Under the pieces are notes generated by a model that was not told the origin of the DNA, made no database searches, and saw only the letters and a list, made by a program, of their open reading frames with translations. Shown piece after piece: positions 17,771-29,483 of a stretch of 64,000 nucleotides of DNA. A program made the position numbers and the translations under genes. Location: NCBI GenBank assembly GCA_027605045.1, contig JAQFWX010000046.1, forward strand, positions 1 to 64,000, in the 5' to 3' direction. The stretch's first letter is position 1. Every line of letters starts with the position of its first letter. The stretch is from Phallus indusiatus. Lineage: Eukaryota > Basidiomycota > Agaricomycetes > Phallales > Phallaceae.

Positions 17771-20700
17771 GGTTTCTTTGAAGTCGAGTTTACGGATGAT
17801 ACCTTATTGTTTTGTGGGTTCAGTAAGACAAAAAAAGGAAGAGGTTATGACACACTAAGAAAGTAGCCTGGATGGTCATCATTGCACGCCCCGCGCTCTC
17901 TCAAAGAAAAATCCAGAAGCGCCGAGTCGGATTGGGGCCATAATCCTAAACATCTAGTGAAGAATGAGAAGGAATGAGAAGATCGATGAGATGATGCAAT
18001 GTTCGGAAGGATCGAACTGGAGGAACATCCGCAAGCTTTAGGTGATGAGAGTAGAACCCTAATTCAAACTCAGCAGTACGGATACTCTGAGAGCCATCAT
18101 GCTCAAACGAGCTGAAGCTATTCTATATTTATCTCTAAGGTGAAATAGTCTGGTGTTTCCTTTGCAATAAATGCTTTGAGCGCAGGTTCATGCACATGCT
18201 TCAGAGTTTTGGTATAAATTATGATCGTCCTTATCCGAGAACTATTCCGACTCCCTTTCCTTCATCCACCATTAACCGTCCTTATAGCATTATTGCTACT
18301 TCCAGACCCATTGCAGACCAATCTTATATCACTCCTCTTGTCAATCATTTATCAAAAGTTGTACGAGCTTCATCGACTCCGATCCTTCGCATTAATACTA
18401 GGAGCTGAATTTCTCGCGGTTACCATCAGGTCTAGCCTCAGTCTGTTCTGATTTGTACGCATTGCCTACGTTACTCTCACACATACAAAGGATGGGTCAC
18501 TAAAAGAAAATGCGACCAGAATCGGGCCTTCTTCGCCATGCAGTCTCAGGACAGGATTCTTCTAGATCAGGTTAGATTGGATGCGTGTTAGTCTCCTTCG
18601 TCAGATATTCTACTAACTTCTTTGCGAAGGATCGCTTGTATTATTATTCTTCTGGCACTCTTCATACTTCCGAGCCACTAAAGGTACTCCACAATGAGAG
18701 TATAAACTACACAAATGTCGTATAACGAAGAGAATAACAAGTTGACATTAAACAGATCGGAGTCGGTAGAAATACGCAGACGTAGAAGATGTTGTGACCT
18801 TTAACAACAGTCAACACCTCGAGCCACAACAGCTTGTCATGATTCGATTTCCAGGTTTTGATGTTCATGAATCATCCAGCTGGATACCTATTCCAAAAAC
18901 GGGTCCATAAACGGATGGAGAGTGGCATCCCATTTTTGCCAGTTGTATACCTTCCCTCGGTTTGCTTTTCAACAATAAAGGTCATCAAATGCGCTTTATC
19001 TTTGTCTTTCGCGACTTGATATCAGACGCAATCATGTATCTTTGCTGCTCGGACATCTTTCGCTCAGGTTACGACACGTTACGCGCGGTAAGATCCTATC
19101 AAGCATTTGCCGTCTTCGTATCAGTTCTATAATATGCTCAATCCCTATCCTTAATACTTAAAGCTCCCGAAAAAAAAAACGCGTCAAAGCACATGAAAAG
19201 ACTGTCAGGAATAAATAAAATTTCGCACCAAAACGAGGGGTAGTACCTCTAAGCCTAAAGACATGGTGCGATTTATGAATCACTAGGAACGAACGCGATT
19301 CTTCGCATTAATTGTTGCATGATGTTTACCGATCACTTTTATTTACCAGATACTTTGAAAATTAACCAATCTCAATGCGGCAACGACTTGTGTGATTTGA
19401 AAGCTGGCGCGCATACTTAACAGGCCGCCCACTCCATGCCTCTCGTCCCGTTGTCCGTCCCAGCATGACGGGTCGTTCATCGCAGATCGCGAAAATCTTT
19501 CTCGGATGGAGCGTAAGACAGCTCCAGCTCTTCTTTTCACTCAAATATTACGTTACAGTTCATTATCGTTTATCATACCTGTTTAGATATCTTTCTACGG
19601 TGCTTTCATCCTCTTTTGTGCGTAAACTGTTTGTGTAATACCCGCAGGATACTTTGCAAAACGCATTGAGAGGGAGCTCGTTGTCATGAATGTCTTCTTT
19701 CACAAACGCTGAAGATGTCACAGAGCCTACATCCGCCAAAGCACGGACTAAAGCAAACCTGACGTCCACATTGACAGCGCGAAAGGCGGTGACTTTTACA
19801 CGGTATCAGAGACTCTACTGCAAGCCTACTCAAAGAATAAAAGTGCTTTTGAACAGGGTTCGGCCTTAAAGCTGGGTAATGCAAAAAGAGTGGATTGTAC
19901 CATGGGTCAGTGTTGATATTTTCCGATTTATATTGAGTCTGACGAGTCAATTTTTGGCGACCTTCCCGTTAGCATTTAGATACGGGTGAAAAGGTAGATG
20001 AGGAATATGGTTGATAGACAATAAACGACCTCTCTTCTCCTTTCCCACAACGCTTCCCAATCAATTCTCTCAGTAGACATTCCGACAGAGGTCAGCAATT
20101 CTTCCCAAATTTCTCAATCGTGGCGCTCCCGCTCACTGTGTGAATTGTTCAGAGGAATGTAACGTGAAATCCCGTCGTTAACGTTGACGTTGGTTTTATT
20201 TTTCGCTTTCATTTTCGCTTTTTATAATTCTCTGTGTAGGCTGATCTTCATCATGTCACGGATGCCGTGCTATTTCCTCAGCCAAGTGTGTACACCTTCG
20301 AAGTGCTTCAATCCCGCCACATTGTTCATGCCTCAGGCTTCTTGTGTCTTTTGGTCATCTTTGGTACGTCGCGATACGTCCGACTCTTTAGGTTTTGGTA
20401 GGACATTGGACAAGCTCGGTCCACTCTTCATGTCCTTTGATAGACCCATGTCATTGTTGTCTGCATATCTGATAAATCCCGTGAGTAATGTCGTGTGTTG
20501 TTAGTCGTATTCTTACTAACGGCTGTAATAAAGTTCGTGGCGATCGACCTTTCTTACTCGGTAGAACGAATCCTTAAAAAGTCAGATTTAGTCAAGATTT
20601 AAAGCGAAATCAAATAATGAATGTGCTACCGCTCGATAGAACGACAATAGACTTGAAAATGCATCCCTTTCATTGTACTGACGAATCCTTATCACCGGTG

Positions 20701-21260
20701 TTTAACTTGCGAGACAGCGCAAAGAATTTTAGCGCGGGGAACACGGTATGCAGTATTGCTCTGAAGGAATGTTCCGTCTCATGTTGAACTAATTTATGGT
20801 CACAAATGCTGGTAAGGTTCAATTGGATACGTATATCATAAATAATATATACATGTACATTACGTGCGATGAACAGAAAAAGAAAAACATCTTTACCTCC
20901 TCTACGGGTCACCCCGACGTGAAGCTCGAAAGCAAAATCGGTGAGAACTTGGAAATAAGGAGTGTTCCTCTCCCTGCAGTAAAGGTTCAAGATCCCCGTC
21001 GTAGAATGAGCCAAAATTGACTGGAATCCCAAATATCAACCTGCGAGGTGAATTTTGCTTTCAGAGAAAAAGGCCACTAGCGCCGATGGGGTAAAATTTA
21101 TAGTGATGCTTGTCAGGCGTCTATGGATGTCTAACACACTCGTGCACAGACCATTTTCAGTCCCGTCAATCCTACAGGTAGATATAATAAACGAATTAAA
21201 TCTTTTATTAACGAAAGTAGGCGTCGTTCTAAAATTATCTATCGGATAGGAAACTACGCT
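17771..21260. other. 3.5 kb without an identifiable gene
   Basis: Several frames of 60-120 codons exist on both strands: a hydrophobic one at 18221-18451 (+), Cys-rich ones at 19684-19950 (-) and 20184-20504 (+), and one at 20670-21032 (-). None gives a recognisable fold, consistent splicing or a neighbour relationship. The segment may hold decayed genes or non-coding transcripts. Confidence 0.4.
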
Positions 21261-22147
21261 TCACAAAGAAAATACAGCAGTGAAAAGGAAAACGGCGGCA
21301 ACAAGCTTCGAGCTAACCAGGACAGCACGCGCATCACTTTTCGGTGGGTTCGTGTTCGAACTAGCAGGGGCGGTACTCGAGGACGCAGGGGTGGACGAGG
21401 ATCCTGAGCCTGAACTACCGGAGGTCGAGGAAGGAGCACTGGTACTAGCACCTGAAGGAAGGCTTGCGCCATTTTGCAAGGGAGAAGGAGGTGAAGACGC
21501 CGAAGCTCCGACTCCTTGCAGACTACCAGGCGTTTGAGAGGGGAAACCGCTCAACGCCATGGCTTTTTGTTGGAATGCTTGAATAGTGTTTCCAGTGGAC
21601 GGAGGATTTATGGCACTGTTATTTTGGGATATCATTTTGACAAAGTTGAGAATATGACAGGTGCATTGCTTACCCGACCATTCCAGCTATACAATGAGGT
21701 TGTGGGTTAGTCTGTTTGCAATAGAACCAAATCGCTACAGAAACGCTGAATCAGATCTCATTTTAAGGTTAATGAATGTCTTACGTTTCGTGTCATCCTC
21801 AATGGTTAAATTGAAAGTCGGCGTCGGGCCCTTGAATCCACTGGGTATGAAGACGAAGTCAGAGTCAAAACCACTTTGTAGCTGAGCACATGGCGCATCA
21901 AACGAGGCTTGAGAAACACTGTGGTTTCCCGGGCTGGAAACCAAGTCGTCGATCAGTAGAGCACCCTCATGGATCGGGAAAAGTCCACGTACGAGCCTGT
22001 GAACTCAAAACTAACAACGTCCCCCTTACTAGCATTCACGGTCTGGGGTTGGTAAACGAAACCACCATTTCCAACCTGGATAGTGTGGGTAGCAGCATAT
22101 ACTGTCGTGGAGATCAAGGCAAGCGCGGAAACAAGCTTAGAGAACAT
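21261..22147 (-). CDS. Secreted GPI-type cupredoxin (plastocyanin-like)
   Basis: Four exons on the minus strand (22147-21993, 21933-21785, 21734-21674, 21615-21261; introns 59, 50 and 58 nt with GT-AG ends) give a 239-residue protein. It starts at MFSKLVSALALISTTVYA, a clear signal peptide. A single cupredoxin domain follows (HTIQVGNGGFVYQPQTV to the start of the linker). The type 1 copper ligands can be read as His in GNHSVSQ, Cys in WFYCKQ, His in PHCIAG and Met in GMVG. A Ser/Gly/Pro-rich linker of about 70 residues precedes a C-terminal hydrophobic segment (VAAVFLFTAVFSL), typical of a GPI-anchor signal. The product should bind one copper ion at the cell surface; extracellular serine-rich proteins of this plan are common in mushrooms, and their role is not known. 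Confidence 0.88.
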
Positions 22148-24295
22148 GATGTGGTGGGGGGAAAAAATGTGGCTGACGTTCGAGATACGGTTTCCATGTC
22201 TTATATATTCCTCCCAAAAGGCGAGTAAATGACTTTCAGGGTCCGGGATAGTGAAACATTGGATCGATTGCGCAGCAATGGCCACTGAGACCATCGAGAC
22301 CGATTATCAAAAATTTTATAATATTACCAACGTGATCAATAGGGAAGAAGTGCTGCGATATCGAAGCTATTTCATCTTTAATTTCCTTTTTTTTGCCAGT
22401 GACGCATGTGATGCATACATATCAACGATACCCTAGATACCGCTTTTATTAATGCAATATGAACATTCGGAAATATCACCAGACTGAGCACGCGCTTACC
22501 AAGGACATTGATTTCTAAGACTTTTGAGACACATGAACGCATGCAGGGCCGAGCGACCCGTCAGTGAAATGATAGGGATTGGTTTACTGGTTTACGCGGT
22601 TTACGGCTCTATCTAAAAGCTTTATCAAGCTGGTTGATGTTGTCTACGCCAGCTCTAAGACAGAACGAGCTTCTTTGGGGTCCGGTAGCGTTCTCGGATC
22701 AGAATGGCTAGAAAAGAAGCAACTAGGATGAACAGGCGAGTAAGGTAGCGGGAAACGAATTTGAGTGGCTTTCGAAACGCAAGGGATGTTTGTCAGGTTT
22801 GCGTTGCGTCAGACACGCTTGGATGAGGATATTTTCGAAAAAGATACTCCACATTGCTACGATGCATCCGACCGCGAAAGAACCGCATCAACGGCTCTTC
22901 GTCGTTTAGGCGCAACACCGTGATTTGAAACAAAAAAAAGAAAAACATACTTCGAAAAGACCATTCTGAATTGCTGCGACTGCGGAGACTTGTAATCAAA
23001 TTAGACCATCGGTGCCGATAGGCTGACTGAATTCGGAGTAAGACCCTCTTGGGTGTCGGCGAAGGAATAGCAGCACCCGGGGGGCCTACGCATCTGGGCA
23101 CGAGAAGACAAGCCGTTTTGGAGATAGATAATCCAGACCACAAAGGTATCTTGGTGATTACGCGCCGCGAAGACTATGTTTAGCCATTCAAAGAGTACTA
23201 GTACGTTATACTCCGACTTGATTTTCATGTATTCATAATCACAGCGCTGAGGTCGGAGCGTTTGACTCACGCCAGAAAGAAGACTGGGTTATCGAGAACG
23301 GAGAATAATTGTAAGCACCGCCCGCTACAAACGGAGAATGTAAAGGAGGTAAAGGCAGGTTCGCTTTTGTCCCACTAATAACAATATAGTTCATCGCGAA
23401 ACCGCTGTGAGCTATGAAACTAAGAAAGGACTTACAGAATTGTTTTGTTGACGATGTAGTAGAAACAGAGACTCGAATGAATGGATTATACTTGATTAAA
23501 TTAGTCGTCACAAACAGCACCTATTACGCTTGGTAAACAGATCCTACCTTGCATAGAGCATGTGAGTAAAGAGAATCGGTCACGATGGGACTAAGGAGCT
23601 CCTCAGTCTTCGCTAAATTTTCTCCGTGTTACTCGTCGATCACCGGCACCGATCATCAACGGCATCTACAACGCGTAATTTCTGCTTCACCTTTTAGATT
23701 CGTTACTCTAACAACATAGTAAGCGCAACAACCTGCAACCTTACTTAATTTAGCATCCGACACTTATATTTGATTGATGCTTGATGGATTGATGGTGCTT
23801 TTCAAAACGACGTCAAAACACGCAAGATAAGAACGACATATGTACTAATATGCGCCTTGATCGAATTCGCCGCAAAAAGGGATTTTCGGATTTCGCTTCA
23901 ATGGACAGGAGCGCGGACATCAGCATAAGCAACCACATACAGGAAAACCAGATAAACAATCGAAAAAGTTATCGTTAATAAAAATAATATCATCATTAAG
24001 AACTTGCGCTGTAACGATCTATTAATCTATTGAACGTTTTCACATCGGAAAGCTTTTAGTCCCTCCAGCCGACGTCGAAGCTCAAAGCGCCATAGGTTTC
24101 ATCAGAGCATGTACGGATCCGAGAATTATCGAACACTGAGTCGATGTGGTGGTTTGATAAAAGAAGAGAACGAGGAATAGGCACGAATCGAAATCAAGTG
24201 ATTCCCACGACTCGGATGTCCCGACGAATCGGCTTCATTTCTTCCCTAAATTGGTCGGCAATTAATCAGCCCGGGCGGTGATACAATTGGAATTG

Positions 24296-24317
24296 CATAT
24301 GCATCTATATGCATATG
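24296..24317. repeat. Short palindrome
   Basis: CATATGCAT, a 4-base loop (CTAT) and ATGCATATG form a perfect 9-bp-arm hairpin in an A/T-rich setting. It contains two NdeI-like CATATG sites and two ATGCAT sites, so it could also bind a dimeric regulator. Confidence 0.8.
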
Positions 24318-25716
24318 TGATTCTATAAATAAATTACGATTGCCATTGTCATTGCCGGAAGGGAGTCGTAACAATCAACCGTATCAAATTAATTTTCTTG
24401 GATTTTGATCGCCTAACGACTATACAGCTTTTTCACTTGACGATACTGACATTCCAACTCAACTTTTGCGACAGAGGCGGTATGAAGCGATGCTGTGGCC
24501 TAGCAAGCGGGAGAGACAGTTCGACGGTTGGTTTGATAACATACTATCATCGTGTCGGCAGATTTTTCCGTATGTATAAATTAACGTGCGTGTGTATGCC
24601 AGCCCTTATCTCCGGACGATTTGGAATTTACAATTTTAACCAGAGATATTCCGGAATCCATTGTGAATGGCCAATGGCTCCGGATAGAAGACATTGGTAC
24701 ACATGTGTCATGGAGGGCAAAAAAGCAAAACATTGGTTTCGAGAATAGAACCTAGCTGCTGGCACTTGTCGGAGGAAGGGCAGGAAGACGAGACACTTTT
24801 TCAATCAATGGGCTTGTCCGAGAACGCCCAGCGACATAGCTCGCTTAAACAAATAAACCAGAGTCTTTTGATATCTTTTTCTTTCTTTCTTTTTGCTGCT
24901 AAATTGCGGATGATGGCCATCAATCGGAAGACGTCAGCCAGATTGTAAATAAACCAAGCACCGGATCGGAAGTTATAAAAAAAAAAGTGACGCCATGCCT
25001 GAAACTGTACTATATTACTACTTCTAGAAAAGGGGGATAAGTGTTGGATAAATATATGTATGGAGATGCACGAGGATGATGATGGATAAGTGGCGGATTG
25101 AGTTGGAAAGAAGACAGCTATGTACAATAGTGTGTAGATATATGTGTGTGGGTGAGTATCAGAGCCTGGTGCATGATATCAAACGCCAAACGCTGATAAC
25201 GGATGGTCATCACTGTCCTCTGTGGGGAATCGATCTTGGCCGAGTGAACTTGGCATTACACAGCACGGGTTTCGTTCTGGATCGTGACGACAGTTGAACA
25301 AAGATGAGCGAATGAATACGATGAGAGGAGGTATTATAAAAGGGTTGACCGGGATATTGTTAAAGTGTCGTCTTATATGACAATTACAAATTAAATTAGT
25401 TAGTCCGAACGTGTCGGGATGCGCAATCAAGGTAATTTCTCAGGCGAAGATGACTTGGCCCCGAAAGGAAAAAGAGATCAACGCCTTGAAATGGCGATGG
25501 GTTGCCTTGCTGAGTCAATTAGGGGGAGAGGAGGGAGGATGGTGATGGGAACGTGATACATCATTATACATATTGAAAGGGGAACGGAAAGCGCCATACT
25601 CGATTCATTGGATCTGGATTGTAAAGAAAGGGGAGGTGCAAGCCTGAGACGCGCTCACTTTTGAGCGGCGAGATTGGTTCCTAGCAAAGTATATAATTTC
25701 AGAGTAACATTATTGG

Positions 25717-25741
25717 ATGGGATCATATTTTATGATCCCAT
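25717..25741. repeat. Perfect palindrome with 3-base loop
   Basis: ATGGGATCATA, TTT, TATGATCCCAT: 11-bp arms are exact reverse complements. Further GATC-rich words (ATGATCCATCAG and GATGATCAGATGATCATGATC) follow within 80 bp. No flanking gene explains it. Confidence 0.85.
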
Positions 25742-26420
25742 ACGTTTGTTGTATGATCCATCAGATTAGTAGCACGTTTTTAGCATTTCTGTTTTGTTAG
25801 GCTAGGATGATCAGATGATCATGATCACAAGACGGTTGGGGGACAATTTGTGATCTATAAAATCACGGCTTTATCACGGTGATAGAGTCAACTGGGTTTA
25901 CGAAAGCTCGCCTTGTACGCTATGGAAACGACGGGTAAGGAGGTATCGGGACCCTACAGAAGGCGTGGTACTTTGTATGGCATGATGCGATATGGTATGT
26001 ATGGTATGGTATGGAAAGTGAGGAAAGGTTCCTTTTACGCTAGCGCGCTGTTCTTTTTTGTGCGAGGTAAGACGGGGGAATAGTTCCGGAAAGTACGGGG
26101 TGTCAATATGATTAATTTATATATATATACAAATGTATAGATACCGATGTAGATATGTATATTTATGTCTGATGGCAAAGTTGAGAAACTCTCGTATAGA
26201 GAATACTCGTGGTATGGTGGTGATGGGGGTGTGAGGCTAGATCTCTCAAATAGGGATATAGTCATGGCGATCCCTGTATTCCCGTTTAGATGTTGGTGTG
26301 AAGCCGGGGAGCGCGGCAGAAGCTTGAACGCATATGCGCGAGGAAGGATCCGGGGGAAAATGAGTCCGATGAGAGTCAGAAGAGAGACTGGACTTCGACC
26401 GCTGGCTCGCTATCTATACG

Positions 26421-26450
26421 GATAACATAACATAACATAACATAACATAT
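26421..26450. repeat. (ACATA)n microsatellite
   Basis: Five tandem copies of the pentamer ACATA/CATAA, ending in CATATG. Confidence 0.9.
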
Positions 26451-27008
26451 GTATGGCTCCAACTGAGTCGAGATCAGACAGCCAGGCCCATCAGCTGTAC
26501 CGTGTACATGAGTACGTGACCGGAATGACAAGAGTGACAGATTTTGACGGAAAATACAGAAATGTGATCGGTTCAGCGAAATAAGGTTCATCCAATGCAA
26601 AGTCGATTTCTGATGCATATGATGGGAGGAGGATCCGGTGGTCATTTAGCGGCGGGCGTCATCAGCCCATCCAGCGCCTAACAGCGTCTATTCAATGCTC
26701 GGCATGGCGTTTAGGGCCACGGCTATCATAAAAAAACGCGACATCAGGGGCAAAGTTCCAATTTCGAGAAAACTATCCCATAATTTGATGATTACAGATA
26801 AAATCAAAAAACATATTTTAAAAATCTTTTCTTTTTTTAAATATGATATGATTAATAATAATGAAAAAAAAAATCAATACACGAAATACATTCTGATGGG
26901 ATCATGATGCCTTTTTCGCACAGGTACCGTCAAAAAGAGTGCAAAATAATCGTCGTTTTTGGGCCGCGCCAGAGAATAAAATAAATAAATCCCAACGGCA
27001 CCCTCAGC

Positions 27009-27056
27009 CATTTTTCTTCTTTTCCTCTCTTTTCTCCTCTCTTTTTCTCTCCTTAA
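27009..27056 (+). promoter_or_regulatory. Pyrimidine-rich leader upstream of GATA factor 1
   Basis: An almost uninterrupted C/T tract of nearly 50 bases, typical of strong fungal promoters or 5' leaders. GATA factor 2 has a similar tract on its own coding strand. An out-of-frame ATG at 27327 opens a 115-codon frame that overlaps the start of the GATA gene and could act as an upstream ORF. Confidence 0.45.
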
Positions 27057-27366
27057 TTGAGACCGCGGTTGTCGTTCTCCACATGCACGCCGTTGCCCGC
27101 AATACAATGTACAACAACGAACATAGTGTCAACGGCTGGACAGTCATGCGCGACAGACCATCCAGCGTCGATTCAGACGAAATTGAGAGACAGCAGTCGT
27201 CGTACAGGCAACAGGTTCGTTTACCTCTCTCGTACTTTACGTGTACTTGACAAGACAGCTCATTAATCATTCATACACCCTACCTAGTCTTATCGCGAGC
27301 ATCATTCGTGAGTAGTTAAAATTTTAATGAAATTGACAAAAAAAAGAGAGGGAAGACATTTCCCAA

Positions 27367-28932
27367 ATGCTGACTTGTCATCATCCCGTTTTTCATTTGA
27401 AAAGGCCATATACATTACCGCCCCTGACGACAACGACGACGACGACAATGACAACCTCCTCGACCCGAGGATCGCCCGTCCATCTCTCCCTTCCCATCCC
27501 ACCGAGTCTCCCCTTCCCATCATCCAAGTCGCCGGTATCAGCACCCCCGCATCCCCATGCCCTTCCGCACGATATTTTGCATCCCTATCACCCAGCCTCA
27601 GCTCATCCCTCATCAGCCCACAGTCGCCAAAGAGAACTCATGGAACGGGAGCACGAACGCGAACGCGAGTTTGAGAGATACGCCGCCCACCACCAGTCGG
27701 CGGCGTCCATGTCTCTTCACCCTGCTCATGCTCATCATTCCAAACTGCCACCCCTCGAAGTACCAACACACCCTCACAGCCCGCACAGCCCTACCTCAGC
27801 CTTAGCGTCTTCGACTTCTAAATTGACCGTCAACTCTCTTCTCTCAGCCAGACCATCGCCACCGCCTTCTCATTTGCAACACCCGCACGGCCTGCTCCCG
27901 CCACCACAGTCTCATCACCCCCACCATCACACACTAGCTCACCATCCTGGCTCACACTCACACTACCCTCTCACAAACTCGTCAGCGCACCCACCCCCAA
28001 CCCCTAAGCAGACGTATTATACATCCGACGCCACAACAAAATTATCGTCCTATATTCGTAGAAGATGCTTCAACTGCCACACACCCGACAGCGCTGCCTG
28101 GCGTCGCAGCTCGATGCATCCCGGTAAAGTTCTGTGCAACAAATGCGGATTATACGAGCGGACACATCAAAAGGACCGTCCTCATGATCCTGCTGAATTG
28201 AGGAGCAAGCCACGTAAAACGAACGCCGGTGCTAGCCCTAACACTGCATCTGCTTCCGCTCTTGGAAACAGCCTGCTGGCAACTAACCCGAACCCTCCCA
28301 GTCTCAACCTTAGTCTTAATCCGGTACATCAACAACAGCAAAAACTATCTGGTCCAGGTGTAGTGGGTGTAGCGGTGGACCCTTCATCTCGTCCCTTGAA
28401 TCACAGTTCCTTGTTGAATATACATGGCGGCGGCGGCTCTGCACCCTCGTCTTCTGCCGCATCACCCATTATCACCAATTCACCTGCCGATCGCAACGCC
28501 CCTAGTGCTCACTCACTAGGTGCCCTTCTGAATCACAACAGCAACAATCCTGGTTCTCATTCCCCCGGTCACAACAGCAACGCCTCAATGCGACTGCCTT
28601 CCGCATCGCCAGCCTCCAAATCTGCTCATCTCAGTCCATCTGGCTACCCATCACCAACCCAACTTCCCAATTCGCCGCACCTCTCTCCTGCCTCAGCTCG
28701 AGACAATGGTCAACAACGTGATCGCGAACACGATTCATCATACCCTTCTCCTCGGAGTAATTACAATAGCATCCATCCCTACTCTCCCCGAGAACCCTAT
28801 CACGGTGACATGAGAAGAAGCCCGGCTGATGAGCGGGATCGGGTTGTTGAACGTGAACGTGAGCGCGAAAGGGAGAGAAGAGAAGATAGGGAGCGAAGAG
28901 AAAATGAGGACGTTAGAGAAAGCTCCAGGTAA
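27367..28932 (+). CDS. GATA-type zinc finger transcription factor 1
   Basis: An uninterrupted 521-codon frame. The long N-terminal part is rich in His, Pro and Ser (many HP and SHP words) with an acidic/Arg helix (EREHEREREFERYAAHH, ~92-108). One zinc finger is centred at residues 234-260. The pattern is C-x2-C-x19-C-x2-C: CFNC at 234-237, the hallm ark AAWRRS, then CNKCGLYERTH, which is the typical basidiomycete GATA finger core. A basic tail (KPRKTN) follows. The C-terminus is Ser/Pro/Asn-rich and ends in an extreme Arg/Glu repeat (RERERERERREDRERRE). It should bind GATA motifs in the nucleus. The start at 27367 is the first in-frame ATG; a second Met at codon 28 (27448) is an alternative. 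Which regulator it corresponds to (nitrogen, iron, light or development) cannot be told from the finger alone. Confidence 0.88.
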   Translation: MLTCHHPVFHLKRPYTLPPLTTTTTTTMTTSSTRGSPVHLSLPIPPSLPFPSSKSPVSAPPHPHALPHDILHPYHPASAHPSSAHSRQRELMEREHEREREFERYAAHHQSAASMSLHPAHAHHSKLPPLEVPTHPHSPHSPTSALASSTSKLTVNSLLSARPSPPPSHLQHPHGLLPPPQSHHPHHHTLAHHPGSHSHYPLTNSSAHPPPTPKQTYYTSDATTKLSSYIRRRCFNCHTPDSAAWRRSSMHPGKVLCNKCGLYERTHQKDRPHDPAELRSKPRKTNAGASPNTASASALGNSLLATNPNPPSLNLSLNPVHQQQQKLSGPGVVGVAVDPSSRPLNHSSLLNIHGGGGSAPSSSAASPIITNSPADRNAPSAHSLGALLNHNSNNPGSHSPGHNSNASMRLPSASPASKSAHLSPSGYPSPTQLPNSPHLSPASARDNGQQRDREHDSSYPSPRSNYNSIHPYSPREPYHGDMRRSPADERDRVVERERERERERREDRERRENEDVRESSR

Positions 28933-29483
28933 TCGTCGGAACAAACCAAAAACGTGATTTGTCGCCCGTCGCGCGGAGAAACAAAGAGCCTCTTTGGAAG
29001 TCGGATTCGATACAAGAAACAAAAAAAAAAAAATTCTGTGAATTCTCCTTGTTCTTTATCTTTTTCTTATCGTTAATTTTGTAGCTGCTACATATATATA
29101 CCTATTCGTCACGCCTGCTGTGTTTTCTTGCTTTCTTTTTCCCATTTTCTCTCTCTCATACATGTCACCTGTCTCATTTTCATGCACTCTTGATTATCCC
29201 CTAAACTACTTTCTCGATTGTTTTTTCTTTCTTTTTCTTTCTTTTTCTTTCCATTTTTAGTTTGTAATTCCTACCAAAAGATGCCTTGTTTGAATAATAA
29301 ATCAATAATATTAGCGTTGAGCGCATAATCATCCCTTTCTGACATAGTCGGCGGTAATAATACCGAGGGCTTACGTGTTTGTTTACGTAATCACATAATC
29401 ACATGAAAATCTACAGCGGTAACAAAATCGCACCGGTCGCTCACAATCGCTTTCTCATTCTATTCCTCTCCTTTTCCTAAAAC
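28933..29483 (+). other. 3' region of GATA factor 1 and promoter of thiolase
   Basis: T-rich 3' sequence with AATAAATCAATAATA near 29297-29311 as a likely polyadenylation signal for the GATA gene, then about 170 bp up to the thiolase start. No gene is seen. Confidence 0.55.

Larger units (their letters stand above)
22148..27366. other. 5.2 kb intergenic or unassigned region
   Basis: No gene could be built. Minus-strand frames at 22793-23143, 23001-23270 and 23239-23520 lie close together and might be exons of one gene, but their products show no domain and the splice sites are not convincing. The plus frame 24398-24748 is also unassigned. Structural oddities are listed separately (palindromes at 24296-24317 and 25717-25741, ACATA repeats near 26420). 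The right end is the leader of the GATA gene and is pyrimidine-rich at 27009-27056. Confidence 0.4.

Noticed and set aside
22793..23520. Multi-exon minus-strand gene
   Set aside because: Adjacent frames exist, but splice sites and products could not be made coherent and no domain was recognised.
27302..28341. Reverse-strand frames opposite GATA factor 1
   Set aside because: Antisense to a clear coding region and without domains.
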